Source: Haloferax sp046557615
GTDB taxonomy: Archaea; Halobacteriota; Halobacteria; Halobacteriales; Haloferacaceae
Direction: 5' to 3'
DNA: 64,000 nucleotides
NCBI RefSeq assembly: GCF_046557615.1
Contig: NZ_JBKIII010000001.1
Location: forward strand, 248,001 to 312,000
In this document: one piece after another, positions 48,091-55,676 of the stretch
How positions within the stretch are numbered: position 1 is the stretch's first letter
How the letters are laid out: each line of letters begins with the position of its first letter
Made by a program: the position numbers and the translations under genes
Notes under the pieces: generated by a model
What the model was told of the DNA's origin: nothing
Seen by the model: only the letters and a program-made list of their open reading frames with translations
The model's database searches: none

Positions 48091-49374
48091 TTAGGGCCAG
48101 AGTCCGCGGTGTTCGTGTGCGGCGGCGACGCGCTGGAGTGCGACGATGTACGCGGCATCGCGCCACGTCACGTCACGTTCGTCAACTTCGTCGCGGACGG
48201 CTTCCCACGCGCGGAGCATCTCGGTTTCGAGTTCCTCGTGGACGCGTTCGAGCGACCACGCGCGGTGGTTGAGGTCTTGGAGCCATTCGAAGTACGAGAC
48301 GGTGACACCGCCTGCGTTGGCGAGGATGTCAGGGATGACCGGGATGCCACGCTCTTCGAAGATAGCGTCAGCGGCGGACGTGGTTGGGCCGTTCGCACCC
48401 TCGACGATGAGCTTTGCCTGCACGTCGTGAGCGTTCTCGGCGGTGAGGACGTTCCCGATAGCGGCGGGGATGAGGACGTCCACGTCGAGTTCGAGGAGTT
48501 CTTCGTTCGAGAGCTTCTGCGGCACGTCGTGCTTCATGACGGCCTCTGGCTCTTCTTCGTGGGTTGGGACGTCCCACGTGTCCAGCCCTTCGGGGTCGTA
48601 GATTGCGCCGTTCACGTCGGAGACGGCGACGACAGTTGCGCCGTAGTCGTCGAGCAGGCGTGCGGCGGGTGCGCCGACGGAACCAAACCCTTGGACGGCG
48701 ACGGTGGTGTCTTCGATATCCCAGCCGAGGTAGTCGATTGCTTCGCGGGCGATGATTGCGACGGAGCGACCCGGGGCGGTGTCGCGGCCTTCACTGCCGC
48801 CGACGACCGGTGGCTTGCCCGTGACGACACCCGCTTGCGTCTCGCCTTCCTGCATCGAGTAGGCGTCCATGAACCAGGCCATCGCCTGTGCGTCCGTGCC
48901 CATGTCCGGCGCAGGGATGTCTTTGGTTGGGCCGATGAAAGGCCGAAGTTCTTCGGCGAAGCGGCGGGTGAGCCGTTCGCGTTCTTCCTCGGAGAGGTCC
49001 TTTGGGTCCACGACGATGCCACCTTTGCCGCCGCCGAACGGGATGTCCATGACGGCGCACTTCCAGGTCATCCACATCGAGAGGCCGATACACTCGTCTT
49101 CGGTCACGTCGAGGTGGTAGCGAAGGCCGCCTTTGTACGGGCCGCGGACGCTGTCGTGCTGTGCGCGGTAGCCCGTATAGACGGTCGTCGTCCCGTCGTC
49201 GCGTTCGAGGGGGACCGAGACACGGTGGACTTGGTTGGGGTGACGAAGGCGCTCGATGACGCCGGGGTCGACGTCGAGGTGCCCGGCGGCACGCTTGAGT
49301 TGTCGGCGTGCGGTTTCGAGTGCTGTCTCTTTTGTCGGTACGTCGTCCGTCTCAGTGGAATCTGCAGATGACAT
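48091..49374 (-). CDS. gdh: Glutamate dehydrogenase (second copy)
   Basis: Second GDH of 427 residues. It carries VRGPYKGGLRYHLDV, VMDIPFGGGKGGIVVDPKDLS, DIPAPDMGTDAQAM and VAVQGFGSVGAPAARL. The acidic N-terminal extension (SSADSTETDDVPTKE) is absent from the other copy. The start MSSADS is preferred to the upstream MAGHRPVEHT (49404). Divergent residues around the coenzyme motif (GFGSVGAP against GYGNAGSV) hint at different coenzyme or regulation. H. volcanii keeps the same pair. Confidence 0.94.
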   Translation of the reverse strand: MSSADSTETDDVPTKETALETARRQLKRAAGHLDVDPGVIERLRHPNQVHRVSVPLERDDGTTTVYTGYRAQHDSVRGPYKGGLRYHLDVTEDECIGLSMWMTWKCAVMDIPFGGGKGGIVVDPKDLSEEERERLTRRFAEELRPFIGPTKDIPAPDMGTDAQAMAWFMDAYSMQEGETQAGVVTGKPPVVGGSEGRDTAPGRSVAIIAREAIDYLGWDIEDTTVAVQGFGSVGAPAARLLDDYGATVVAVSDVNGAIYDPEGLDTWDVPTHEEEPEAVMKHDVPQKLSNEELLELDVDVLIPAAIGNVLTAENAHDVQAKLIVEGANGPTTSAADAIFEERGIPVIPDILANAGGVTVSYFEWLQDLNHRAWSLERVHEELETEMLRAWEAVRDEVDERDVTWRDAAYIVALQRVAAAHEHRGLWP

Positions 49375-49486
49375 AGTGTGTTCAACCGGTCGATGTCCAG
49401 CCACGTGACCGGCGTGCTGTCACACGTCTCGTTAGGCCACCCTACACGGGGGCCGCGAGCGCTTTCGAAGTTCTCTGCAGTCGGGA

Positions 49487-49510
49487 ATTATAATGGTTAT
49501 TATCTTATTT
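49487..49510 (-). promoter_or_regulatory. AT-rich motif upstream of second gdh
   Basis: ATTATAATGGTTATTATCTT interrupts a GC-rich gap, about 115-135 bp upstream of the second gdh start (minus strand). ATTATAATG is identical to the motif before the other gdh. It is also upstream of the MaoC gene on the plus strand, so either could be its target. Confidence 0.4.
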
Positions 49511-49633
49511 TGCTAGAGGCAATAGTTGTCACGGGCCGCGTTACACTCTCCCGGAACACGGCTAAATCCGATAGCCATCGCCACGACGCCGCCGACCGGC
49601 ACGCCTTTATCACGGTCTTTCACACGGAATGGT

Positions 49634-50095
49634 ATGGTTGGACTCTACTACGAGGAGTTCGAGGTCGGACAGACAATCGAACACGAAAAGCGCCGAACCG
49701 TCTCCGAGTCGGACAACCAGCGCTTTTGCGACATGACGATGAACCAGCAACCGCTCCACCTCGATGCGGAGTTCGCAGGCGACTCCCAGTTCGGCGAGCG
49801 CCTCGTCAACGGACTCTACACCATGAGCCTCGCCGTCGGTCTCTCTGTCGGCGACACCACTGACGGAACCATCGTCGCCAACCTCTCCTACGAAGACGTC
49901 TCGCACCCGAAACCGGTGTTCCACGGCGATACGATTCGCGCCCAATCGACCGTCCTCGACAAGCGCGAAACCTCCGACGGTGAGCGCGGTGTCGTCACGA
50001 TGAAAGTCGAGGTGTTCAACCAGCGCGACGAACTGGTGTGTGAGTTCACGCGGAAGACACTCTCGTTGAAGCGTGAGTTCGTGGACGACGAATAA
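49634..50095 (+). CDS. MaoC-like acyl-CoA hydratase
   Basis: A 153-residue single hot-dog-fold protein of the (R)-enoyl-CoA hydratase/MaoC group. YYEEFEVGQTIEHEKRRTVSESDNQRF is the entry; NQQPLHLDAEFA contains the hydratase region where the usual Asp/His pair is seen as Asn/His; FGERLVNGLYTMSLAVGL follows. It is divergent from the second gdh and may act with the CitE-like lyase as a mesaconyl-CoA-type hydratase (inference). The long upstream extension to 49526 is rejected in favour of MVGLYYEEF. Confidence 0.88.
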   Translation: MVGLYYEEFEVGQTIEHEKRRTVSESDNQRFCDMTMNQQPLHLDAEFAGDSQFGERLVNGLYTMSLAVGLSVGDTTDGTIVANLSYEDVSHPKPVFHGDTIRAQSTVLDKRETSDGERGVVTMKVEVFNQRDELVCEFTRKTLSLKREFVDDE

Positions 50096-50155
50096 TCGAA
50101 TGTTCGATTCACGAGGCTGGCCACTTTTATCTGTACTGTCTGCCGATATTTTGTC

Positions 50156-50626
50156 ATGGATTTGGAACTTTCTCGCCAAATTGCCATTGTCCTCGGCATC
50201 GTTCTCCTTGGCTCGTTTTTCATCGCAGACTCCCCGTACAACCCCACAGTTCACACCGAAGCATACCCATACGCACCCGACCGCCCAGCCCAATTAAATG
50301 ACTCAAGCGTCCGGAATTACGCGGTCGAATACGAGGAGATGCTGCTGAACAATGAACTCGTTAAATCGCGTGGACTGGTCCTTGATAGGGACGACGAGAC
50401 TATCAACGAGTGTACGGTGACTGAGTTGGAAAGACAGTCTTCTTCAGAATTCGTCGTCAGCATGCGTTGCCACGGCGGAATACGAGACATCTACAGGGTC
50501 ATCCAACCGACCAACTTCCGATACGAGGTCACGTACCGAATCACTCCGGAGTCAACAGAACAAGCCTCGATTCAGGGCTATCCGCTCGGTGGGAGTCGAT
50601 ATCTCAGAGAGCCATACGAGTCGTAG
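50156..50626 (+). CDS. Hypothetical exported protein
   Basis: A 156-residue protein with an N-terminal TM/signal segment (IAIVLGIVLLGSFFIADSP) and a soluble domain with two cysteines (ECTVTELE and MRCHGGIRD). Codon use is less GC-rich than neighbours (for example AATTAAATG, AACAATGAACTC), suggesting recent acquisition or weak expression. No family recognised. A good start ATG at 50156 follows TTTTGTC; SD is absent. Confidence 0.6.
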   Translation: MDLELSRQIAIVLGIVLLGSFFIADSPYNPTVHTEAYPYAPDRPAQLNDSSVRNYAVEYEEMLLNNELVKSRGLVLDRDDETINECTVTELERQSSSEFVVSMRCHGGIRDIYRVIQPTNFRYEVTYRITPESTEQASIQGYPLGGSRYLREPYES

Positions 50627-50676
50627 ACAGTATCATCGACCCGCACACCTTTCTCTCCGGCGTCGCTAGCGAATCT

Positions 50677-51111
50677 ATGGATTTCGAGGGCGTCTCTCGC
50701 CGCCTCTCCTCGCTTGCCACACGTGCCCCGTCGCCCACGATACTCGCGCGACTCGGCCTCGGATTGATGGTCTTTGCCGCAGGCGTCCACAAACTGCTCG
50801 ACCCGCTTGCGTGGAGTGTCTACGTGGTCGATTGGCTCGCCCCGTGGCTCGTCATCTCGCCAGTTGCCTTCATGCTCGTCAATGGAGTGCTGGAAGTTGG
50901 CTTTGGGGCAGCCATCGTCGCAGACCGATACACGGCCTTCGCCAGCGCGGTTGCGGCCGTCTCGCTCACGGCGACGTGTCTGTATCTGCTTCTCGTATTT
51001 TTCCTCGAGGCAGGTCTCTTCGGCGACGTACTCGCCCGCGACATCGGACTTGCTGGACTGGCGTGGGCCGTCCTCGTCCAGTCACTACGCGAAGACAGTC
51101 GAGAGAATTAG
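50677..51111 (+). CDS. DoxX-like four-helix membrane protein
   Basis: A 144-residue protein with about four TM helices: ILARLGLGLMVFAAGVHKLLDP, LVISPVAFMLVNGVLEVGFGAAIV, ASAVAAVSLTATCLYLLLVFFL and IGLAGLAWAVLVQSL. The first helix with GVHKLLDP resembles the DoxX/MauE-type quinol-linked membrane family. The start MDFEGVSRRL is inferred; the frame opens at 50467 inside the preceding gene. Its end overlaps the convergent DUF5658-like gene by 27 bp. Confidence 0.7.
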   Translation: MDFEGVSRRLSSLATRAPSPTILARLGLGLMVFAAGVHKLLDPLAWSVYVVDWLAPWLVISPVAFMLVNGVLEVGFGAAIVADRYTAFASAVAAVSLTATCLYLLLVFFLEAGLFGDVLARDIGLAGLAWAVLVQSLREDSREN

Positions 51112-51453
51112 CTGGGCGTTCAGCAGGCCAGCGATACCCCACGGAATGGCGACGCCGAGCGGGACGGCTGCACGGTGTCGCAGCGGCAGCAGTCGCCACA
51201 TCGTGACACCGACCGCGAGGACGAGCGCCTTCAACAAGAGTAGCGTCCAGAGGATGCCGAGCGACGGAACGAGCGAGAGGACGACGGGGTTGAGTTCTGC
51301 GAGTCCGTGTTCGATTCCGTAGAGAGTCGTCAGTACGTCGAGGACGAGTGCAACGAGTGGGACGAGCCACAGGCGACGGTCGTCACGGAGCGAACGCAAC
51401 CGCTCTTTTCGCTCTTTTGCTGTTAGCTCCGGTCGCGTCGTTTCGTGACTCAT
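51085..51453 (-). CDS. DUF5658-like membrane protein
   Basis: A 122-residue protein with a basic cytosolic N-terminus (AKERKERLRSLRDDRRLW) and about four hydrophobic helices (LVPLVALVLDVLTTLYGI; LNPVVLSLVPSLGILWTLLLLKALVLAVG; AVPLGVAIPWGIAGLLNAQLI). The pattern DVLTTLYGIEHGLAELNPV matches what I recall of DUF5658. Unknown function. It overlaps the 3' end of the DoxX-like gene on the other strand. Confidence 0.75.
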   Translation of the reverse strand: MSHETTRPELTAKERKERLRSLRDDRRLWLVPLVALVLDVLTTLYGIEHGLAELNPVVLSLVPSLGILWTLLLLKALVLAVGVTMWRLLPLRHRAAVPLGVAIPWGIAGLLNAQLILSTVFA

Positions 51454-51604
51454 GAAGACCAGTAGCCACGGCTACGTCGGAGACTGGCGTTAGTAGCCAC
51501 CGCATACGTCAATTACCGTGATATTACCCACAGGAAAAACAGCACATTAACGGCGGTTTCGACACCGAAATCCGGGATTTTTGAGAATTTGTCGCTGGTG
51601 GGAG

Positions 51605-53350
51605 TTACAGAATCGTGCCGTGCTTCTTGTCCGGCAGCGACTTCTCGACCGAGGCGTAGAATTCGAAGCGGTTCTTCAACTCTTCGCGCAGGTCGGATGG
51701 CGCGACGATTTCGTCGATGACGACTTCGCTCGCCATCCGGTGGGCGTCGATGTCTTGGCGGTACTCCTCGCGGAGTTCCTGCTCACGTTCTTTCCGCTCT
51801 TCGGGGTCTTCGATGGCCGCGAGTTTGTTGGCGTAGACAGCGTTGATTGCGGCCTCGGGGCCCATGATTCCGATTTCGCCCGACGGGAGCGCGATGACGC
51901 TCTCGGGGTCGTAGGCGGGACCGCCCATCGCGTAGATACCTGCGCCGTAGGCTTTGCGCACGAGAACGGTCTGTTTCGGGACCGTCGCCGACGACGTGGC
52001 GTAGATGAACTTCTTGCCTTTCTCTAAGATTGCGTCCTTCTCGACTTGCGACCCGGCCATGAATCCCGGCGTGTCACAGAGATAGAGGAGGGGAATTTCG
52101 TAGGCGTCACAGGTCCAGATGAACTCGGCGGCCTTCTCGGCGGCGTCGGGGAAGATTGCACCCGAACGCTCGATTGGCTGGTTGGCGACGATACCGACCG
52201 GACGGCCGTCGATGCGGGCGAACGCGGTGACGATTTCTGGTCCGTAGTCGGCTTTGAGTTCGAAGACCGATTCGGCGTCCACGACGCGCTCGATGAGGTC
52301 GTGAACGTCGTACGGACGGTTCGGCGATTCGGGGATGAGTTCGTCGATGCCGTCGGGCGGGAAGCGCGGAGGCTTTGGCTCCGATTTCGGCGGCTTCTCG
52401 TGGGCTTTGTTCGGCAGGTAGGTGATGAGTTTCGAGACGAGTTCGCGCGCGTGTTCCTCGTCGCGGGCGATGAGGTCCGCACTGCCGGACTCTTCGGCGT
52501 GCATGTGTGCGCCGCCGAGTTCTTGCATCGAAATCTCCTCGCCAGTGACCATCTTCACCATCCGGGGCGACGCAATCGCCATCGCCGACATGCCTTCGAC
52601 CATGATGGTGAAGTCGGCGAAGACAGGCGTGTAGGCCGCACCAGCGATACACGGCCCGTAGAGGACACAAATCTGCGGGACGTAGCCCGAGAGCATCGAG
52701 TGGTTGTAGTAGTACTTCCCGATGCCTTCGCGGTTGGCGAAGAAGCCAGTCTGCTGGTCGATGCGACCACCGGAGGAGTCCATCAGATAGAGGACTGGTT
52801 TCCCGGTCTTGAGTGCGCGCTGTTGCATCCGGAGGAACTTCTCGACACCGTGGCGCGCCATCGACCCGGCTTTGACGGTGAAGTCGTTCGCCATGAAGTG
52901 CAGGTCACGACCCTCGAAGTTTGCGGCACCCGTGATGAGACCGTCCGCAGGCAGGCGGTTGTTCGGGTCTGCTTCTTCGACTTTGGGCGACTCGCCGTGC
53001 CACGAATCGAACTGTGCGAACTTGCCGTCTTCGAAGCGGAGGCCGTCGGGGAACCAGAGGTCGAGACGGTCGCGGACGAAGAGTTTGCCCTGCTCGGGGA
53101 GGCGGTCTTTGTACTTCTGTGGGCCGCCATCGAGGATGTCTGCGATTTCGTCGCGGAGTTGCTCCTCGCGCTCGGTCGGGCCGAGGTCGTCGTCGAGCGG
53201 GAAGGCGTCTGCGGGCGGTTCGGCGTTCGCGGCGGCGTCCGAGTCGTCACCGACGTACACGTCCACGTCGGTCCCGAGGTGCCGAGCCAACGAACGTGCG
53301 ATGGCTTCGGCCTCCTCACCGGTCGCGCCGTCACCGATTCTGACCTTCAT
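51605..53350 (-). CDS. Acyl-CoA carboxylase carboxyltransferase subunit
   Basis: Carboxyltransferase of the biotin-dependent PccB/AccD type (581 residues; usual PccB about 515). Visible signatures are FTVKAGSMARHGVEKFLRM, LMDSSGGRIDQQTGFFANREGIGKYYYN, VLYGPCIAGAAYTPVFADF, EISMQELGGAHMHAEESGSADL, LYLCDTPGFMAG and YGAGIYAMGGPAYDP. The first about 65 residues (KVRIGDGATGEEAEAIARSLARHLGTDVDVYVGDD) are an extra domain, possibly a biotin-carrier contact. No biotin carboxylase or biotin carrier gene lies nearby. The start M at 53350 is preferred over an upstream M at 53389. Confidence 0.88.
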   Translation of the reverse strand: MKVRIGDGATGEEAEAIARSLARHLGTDVDVYVGDDSDAAANAEPPADAFPLDDDLGPTEREEQLRDEIADILDGGPQKYKDRLPEQGKLFVRDRLDLWFPDGLRFEDGKFAQFDSWHGESPKVEEADPNNRLPADGLITGAANFEGRDLHFMANDFTVKAGSMARHGVEKFLRMQQRALKTGKPVLYLMDSSGGRIDQQTGFFANREGIGKYYYNHSMLSGYVPQICVLYGPCIAGAAYTPVFADFTIMVEGMSAMAIASPRMVKMVTGEEISMQELGGAHMHAEESGSADLIARDEEHARELVSKLITYLPNKAHEKPPKSEPKPPRFPPDGIDELIPESPNRPYDVHDLIERVVDAESVFELKADYGPEIVTAFARIDGRPVGIVANQPIERSGAIFPDAAEKAAEFIWTCDAYEIPLLYLCDTPGFMAGSQVEKDAILEKGKKFIYATSSATVPKQTVLVRKAYGAGIYAMGGPAYDPESVIALPSGEIGIMGPEAAINAVYANKLAAIEDPEERKEREQELREEYRQDIDAHRMASEVVIDEIVAPSDLREELKNRFEFYASVEKSLPDKKHGTIL

Positions 53351-53458
53351 GTTCAGGGATGCGACACGGTATTCAAAATGGTTTTCCATGTATGATTTGC
53401 TGCACGAGAACGAAGCCAACGGCTCACCACTTGAGTAAACAAAAGTTCTGGCGCTGAT

Positions 53459-54352
53459 TTACGCGAGCGCCGCTTCGAGTTCCGCGATGAGGTCCGTATT
53501 ACCGATGTGGAGCGGACTGCGCGCGTGCAGGTCGTCTTTGTCCACGGACAAGAGCGACTTCTCGCCGTCCGAGGACGACCCGCCTGCGGTTTCGAGGATG
53601 TAGCCGATTGGGTACGTCTCGAACTGGACGCGAAGTTTGCCCTCGGGTGTGGATTCGAGGGCAGGGTAGCTGAAGATGCCCCCGTAGGTGAGAATCTGGT
53701 TCACGTCGCCAATCATCGACCCACCGTAGCGAAGCTTGCGTGAGGGGTCTTTTTCGACGTCTCGGGCGAATTCAGTGAAGTCGTCGGTCCAGTCGGGGAC
53801 GCGGCCACCGAAGCCGTAGACCGTGCCTTCGTCGGGGAGCGTGATGTCCTCGCGGACGAGTTCGTAGTTCGACTCGTCGGTGATGACGTACTCCGAGACG
53901 GTGTTGTCGCGGGCGACGATCATCGTCATGATGGGACCGTAGAGGACGTATCCAGCGGCGACGAGGTCGCGTCCGTGCGCTGGAAGCGGTGCGTCGTAGA
54001 CGGCGAAAATCGTGCCGACGGTGTTGTTCGGCTTGAGGTTCGACGACCCGTCGAGCGGGTCAACGGCGACAGAGAGGTCGCCCGTTCCGACGTCGATGCT
54101 CTCGGGGCGTTCTTCGCTGGCGTACTCGCCGACGCCTTCCAGCGCGCCGAGTCGCTTACAGAGGAGGTCGTCGGCGAACACGTCGGCGGCCATCTGCGTC
54201 TCACCGCTCGGGTTCGTCTCCTCGGATTTGATTCGGCGGCCGGGGAGTCCAGTGCGAATCTCGGGGGCGGTCGCCGCGATGACATCGACGATTTGGTCGA
54301 TAGTCTGAATTGCAGTCGCCGTATCTGCCGTGTTGAAATCTTTGGTCGCCAT
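53459..54352 (-). CDS. fbp: Fructose-1,6-bisphosphatase
   Basis: Gluconeogenic hydrolysis of fructose-1,6-bisphosphate (297 residues, class I-type fold). Metal-binding acids are in YASEERP (Glu80, Glu81) and DPLDGSSN (Asp98-Asp101), and ILTYGGIFSYPAL and FETYPIGYILETAGG are substrate-side motifs. The ATG shares its A with the TAA of a 37-codon upstream ORF (TAATG on the minus strand), so translation is probably coupled. In this window it opposes the fructose PTS-aldolase route physiologically. Confidence 0.94.
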   Translation of the reverse strand: MATKDFNTADTATAIQTIDQIVDVIAATAPEIRTGLPGRRIKSEETNPSGETQMAADVFADDLLCKRLGALEGVGEYASEERPESIDVGTGDLSVAVDPLDGSSNLKPNNTVGTIFAVYDAPLPAHGRDLVAAGYVLYGPIMTMIVARDNTVSEYVITDESNYELVREDITLPDEGTVYGFGGRVPDWTDDFTEFARDVEKDPSRKLRYGGSMIGDVNQILTYGGIFSYPALESTPEGKLRVQFETYPIGYILETAGGSSSDGEKSLLSVDKDDLHARSPLHIGNTDLIAELEAALA

Positions 54353-54465
54353 TAGTGGGTTTCCTCCGTCTGTCGCGCAGTTTCGCGGGGCACGCGAGAA
54401 CCGCGAGTTACCGTGGGCACATCGGGTGAGTCCGTATTGGAGGTGAGGTGATCGGCACCGGACAT
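54352..54465 (-). CDS. 37-codon leader ORF coupled to fbp
   Basis: On the minus strand an ATG at 54465 opens MSGADHLTSNTDSPDVP through RETARQTEETH, ending in TAA that overlaps the fbp ATG by one base. A TATA box (TTTATATA, 54493-54500) lies about 30 bp upstream of this ATG, so the message probably begins at this short ORF and is leaderless, and fbp is then reached by reinitiation. The peptide is hydrophilic and has no motif I know. Codon bias is compatible with coding (NNC/NNG-rich). Confidence 0.55.
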   Translation of the reverse strand: MSGADHLTSNTDSPDVPTVTRGSRVPRETARQTEETH

Positions 54466-54505
54466 CTTCTACTACAAAATCCGGTGATATCGTATATAAA
54501 ATCTG
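54466..54505 (-). promoter_or_regulatory. Promoter of the leader ORF - fbp unit
   Basis: TTTATATA on the minus strand (54493-54500) in an AT-rich pocket, 28-35 nt before the leader ATG at 54465. No Shine-Dalgarno sequence intervenes. There is no other TATA-like element closer to fbp. Confidence 0.55.
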
Positions 54506-54644
54506 TGCATGGTCTGAATTAGTCTATTCTCCCGATTTTAGTCTTTTTGAGGATTGTAGTCAAATTTTACACGTCGAAAATAGAGAATCAATATTACTAC
54601 TCAGATAGTAAATTTGTTGGTGGTTTCGCGGCAGGCTGTGCCGG

Positions 54645-55562
54645 TTACTCCATCACGTCGCGGGCTTGTTTTTTCCACTCACTGACGCGTTGTTCGTCGA
54701 TGAGGAGCGCATCAGCGATGTGTTCGGGGTCGGCCGTGGCGAGTCGGCGAACCGACCGAACGCCTGCTTCCGAGAGCATGTCTGCTTCTTCCTCGCCGAC
54801 TCCTTCGAGAACGGTCAGCGGGGTTGGTTTGGAGCGCTCGCGCCACGCTGCTTCTGCGGCGAGTGCGTCACCCGACCCGTCGGCAGATGTGCCCCCCTGC
54901 TGGCTTGGCGTCCAGTCCCCAGTCGTCCGCGGACTGGTCGAATCCTTAGTTTCTCCTCCGCTCTTTCCGGTTGGCGTCCAATCTCCACTTTGAACCGGTG
55001 CGTCGGCGGACTGTTGGTCGCCACCTGTGGGCGTCCAATCACCCTCGCGGGCCGGGCTCGACGCCTGTTCTGTCTGTGTTTTTCCTGTCGGTGCCCAATC
55101 GCCGGAGTTCGGCTTCTTCTCCGACTTCCAACTGCCGGAACTCGCCGCAATCCACTGTCGTTCGTCATCGTCGAGGCCGCGCACCTGCGAAGAACGCCGG
55201 TCGAGGTCGTCGCCCGAACTGAACGACCACGAAAGCGAGTGCCATCGTCGAATCTTTGCTGCCACGCCCGGATTCACTCCTGCCTGTACGAGGTCACGGA
55301 ACGACACCGTTCCCTCGATGATTCCCTCGACATCGATACCTTCGGCTTCGAGCGATTCGCTCGTCGCCGGGCCGATGAACTTCAAATCCTCCAGTTCTTC
55401 GATTGCCTCTGCCTGCTCAGACCCCTCCTGCGGGCGAAGCAACTGCTCCATTGCCGCCTCCGGCGTGTCGGGCGCGCCGTCCGTGTCTTCGTCTTCAGGC
55501 GCTGACGACGCGTCGTAATCGCGGTCGGTGTCGTCTGTGCCCGTGTCGTTCGCGTCAGTCAC
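54645..55562 (-). CDS. Two-HhH-domain protein with GDWTPTG repeats
   Basis: A 305-residue protein starting at a GTG. After an acidic N-terminus come a helix-hairpin-helix-like domain (about 55-110, LKFIGPATSESLEAEGI) and a second at 248-302 (LEGVGEEEADMLSEAGV, then RRLATADPEHIADAL). Between them are four copies of GDW-x-P-T/S-G centred on residues 155, 175, 194 and 216 (spacings 20, 19, 22), with a degenerate SGSWKSEKK before. HhH folds bind DNA or RNA, or make protein contacts. The repeats are of unknown function. Confidence 0.75.
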   Translation of the reverse strand: MTDANDTGTDDTDRDYDASSAPEDEDTDGAPDTPEAAMEQLLRPQEGSEQAEAIEELEDLKFIGPATSESLEAEGIDVEGIIEGTVSFRDLVQAGVNPGVAAKIRRWHSLSWSFSSGDDLDRRSSQVRGLDDDERQWIAASSGSWKSEKKPNSGDWAPTGKTQTEQASSPAREGDWTPTGGDQQSADAPVQSGDWTPTGKSGGETKDSTSPRTTGDWTPSQQGGTSADGSGDALAAEAAWRERSKPTPLTVLEGVGEEEADMLSEAGVRSVRRLATADPEHIADALLIDEQRVSEWKKQARDVME

Positions 55563-55676
55563 CGTTGACTCTCACCTTTCTTGCACCGAACTTGAGCGTT
55601 TCCGTGAATGTCATGGTTTTGTCACGGTTTTGGATGAGTCGGCAAGTTTTACTTCGCTACCAGAACACTCTCGGCC

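Noticed and set aside
54960..55130. Possible CRISPR-like or tandem DNA repeat in the GDWTPTG region
   Set aside because: Repetition is at the peptide level; the DNA copies differ in spacing and third codon positions, and no constant-length spacers occur.
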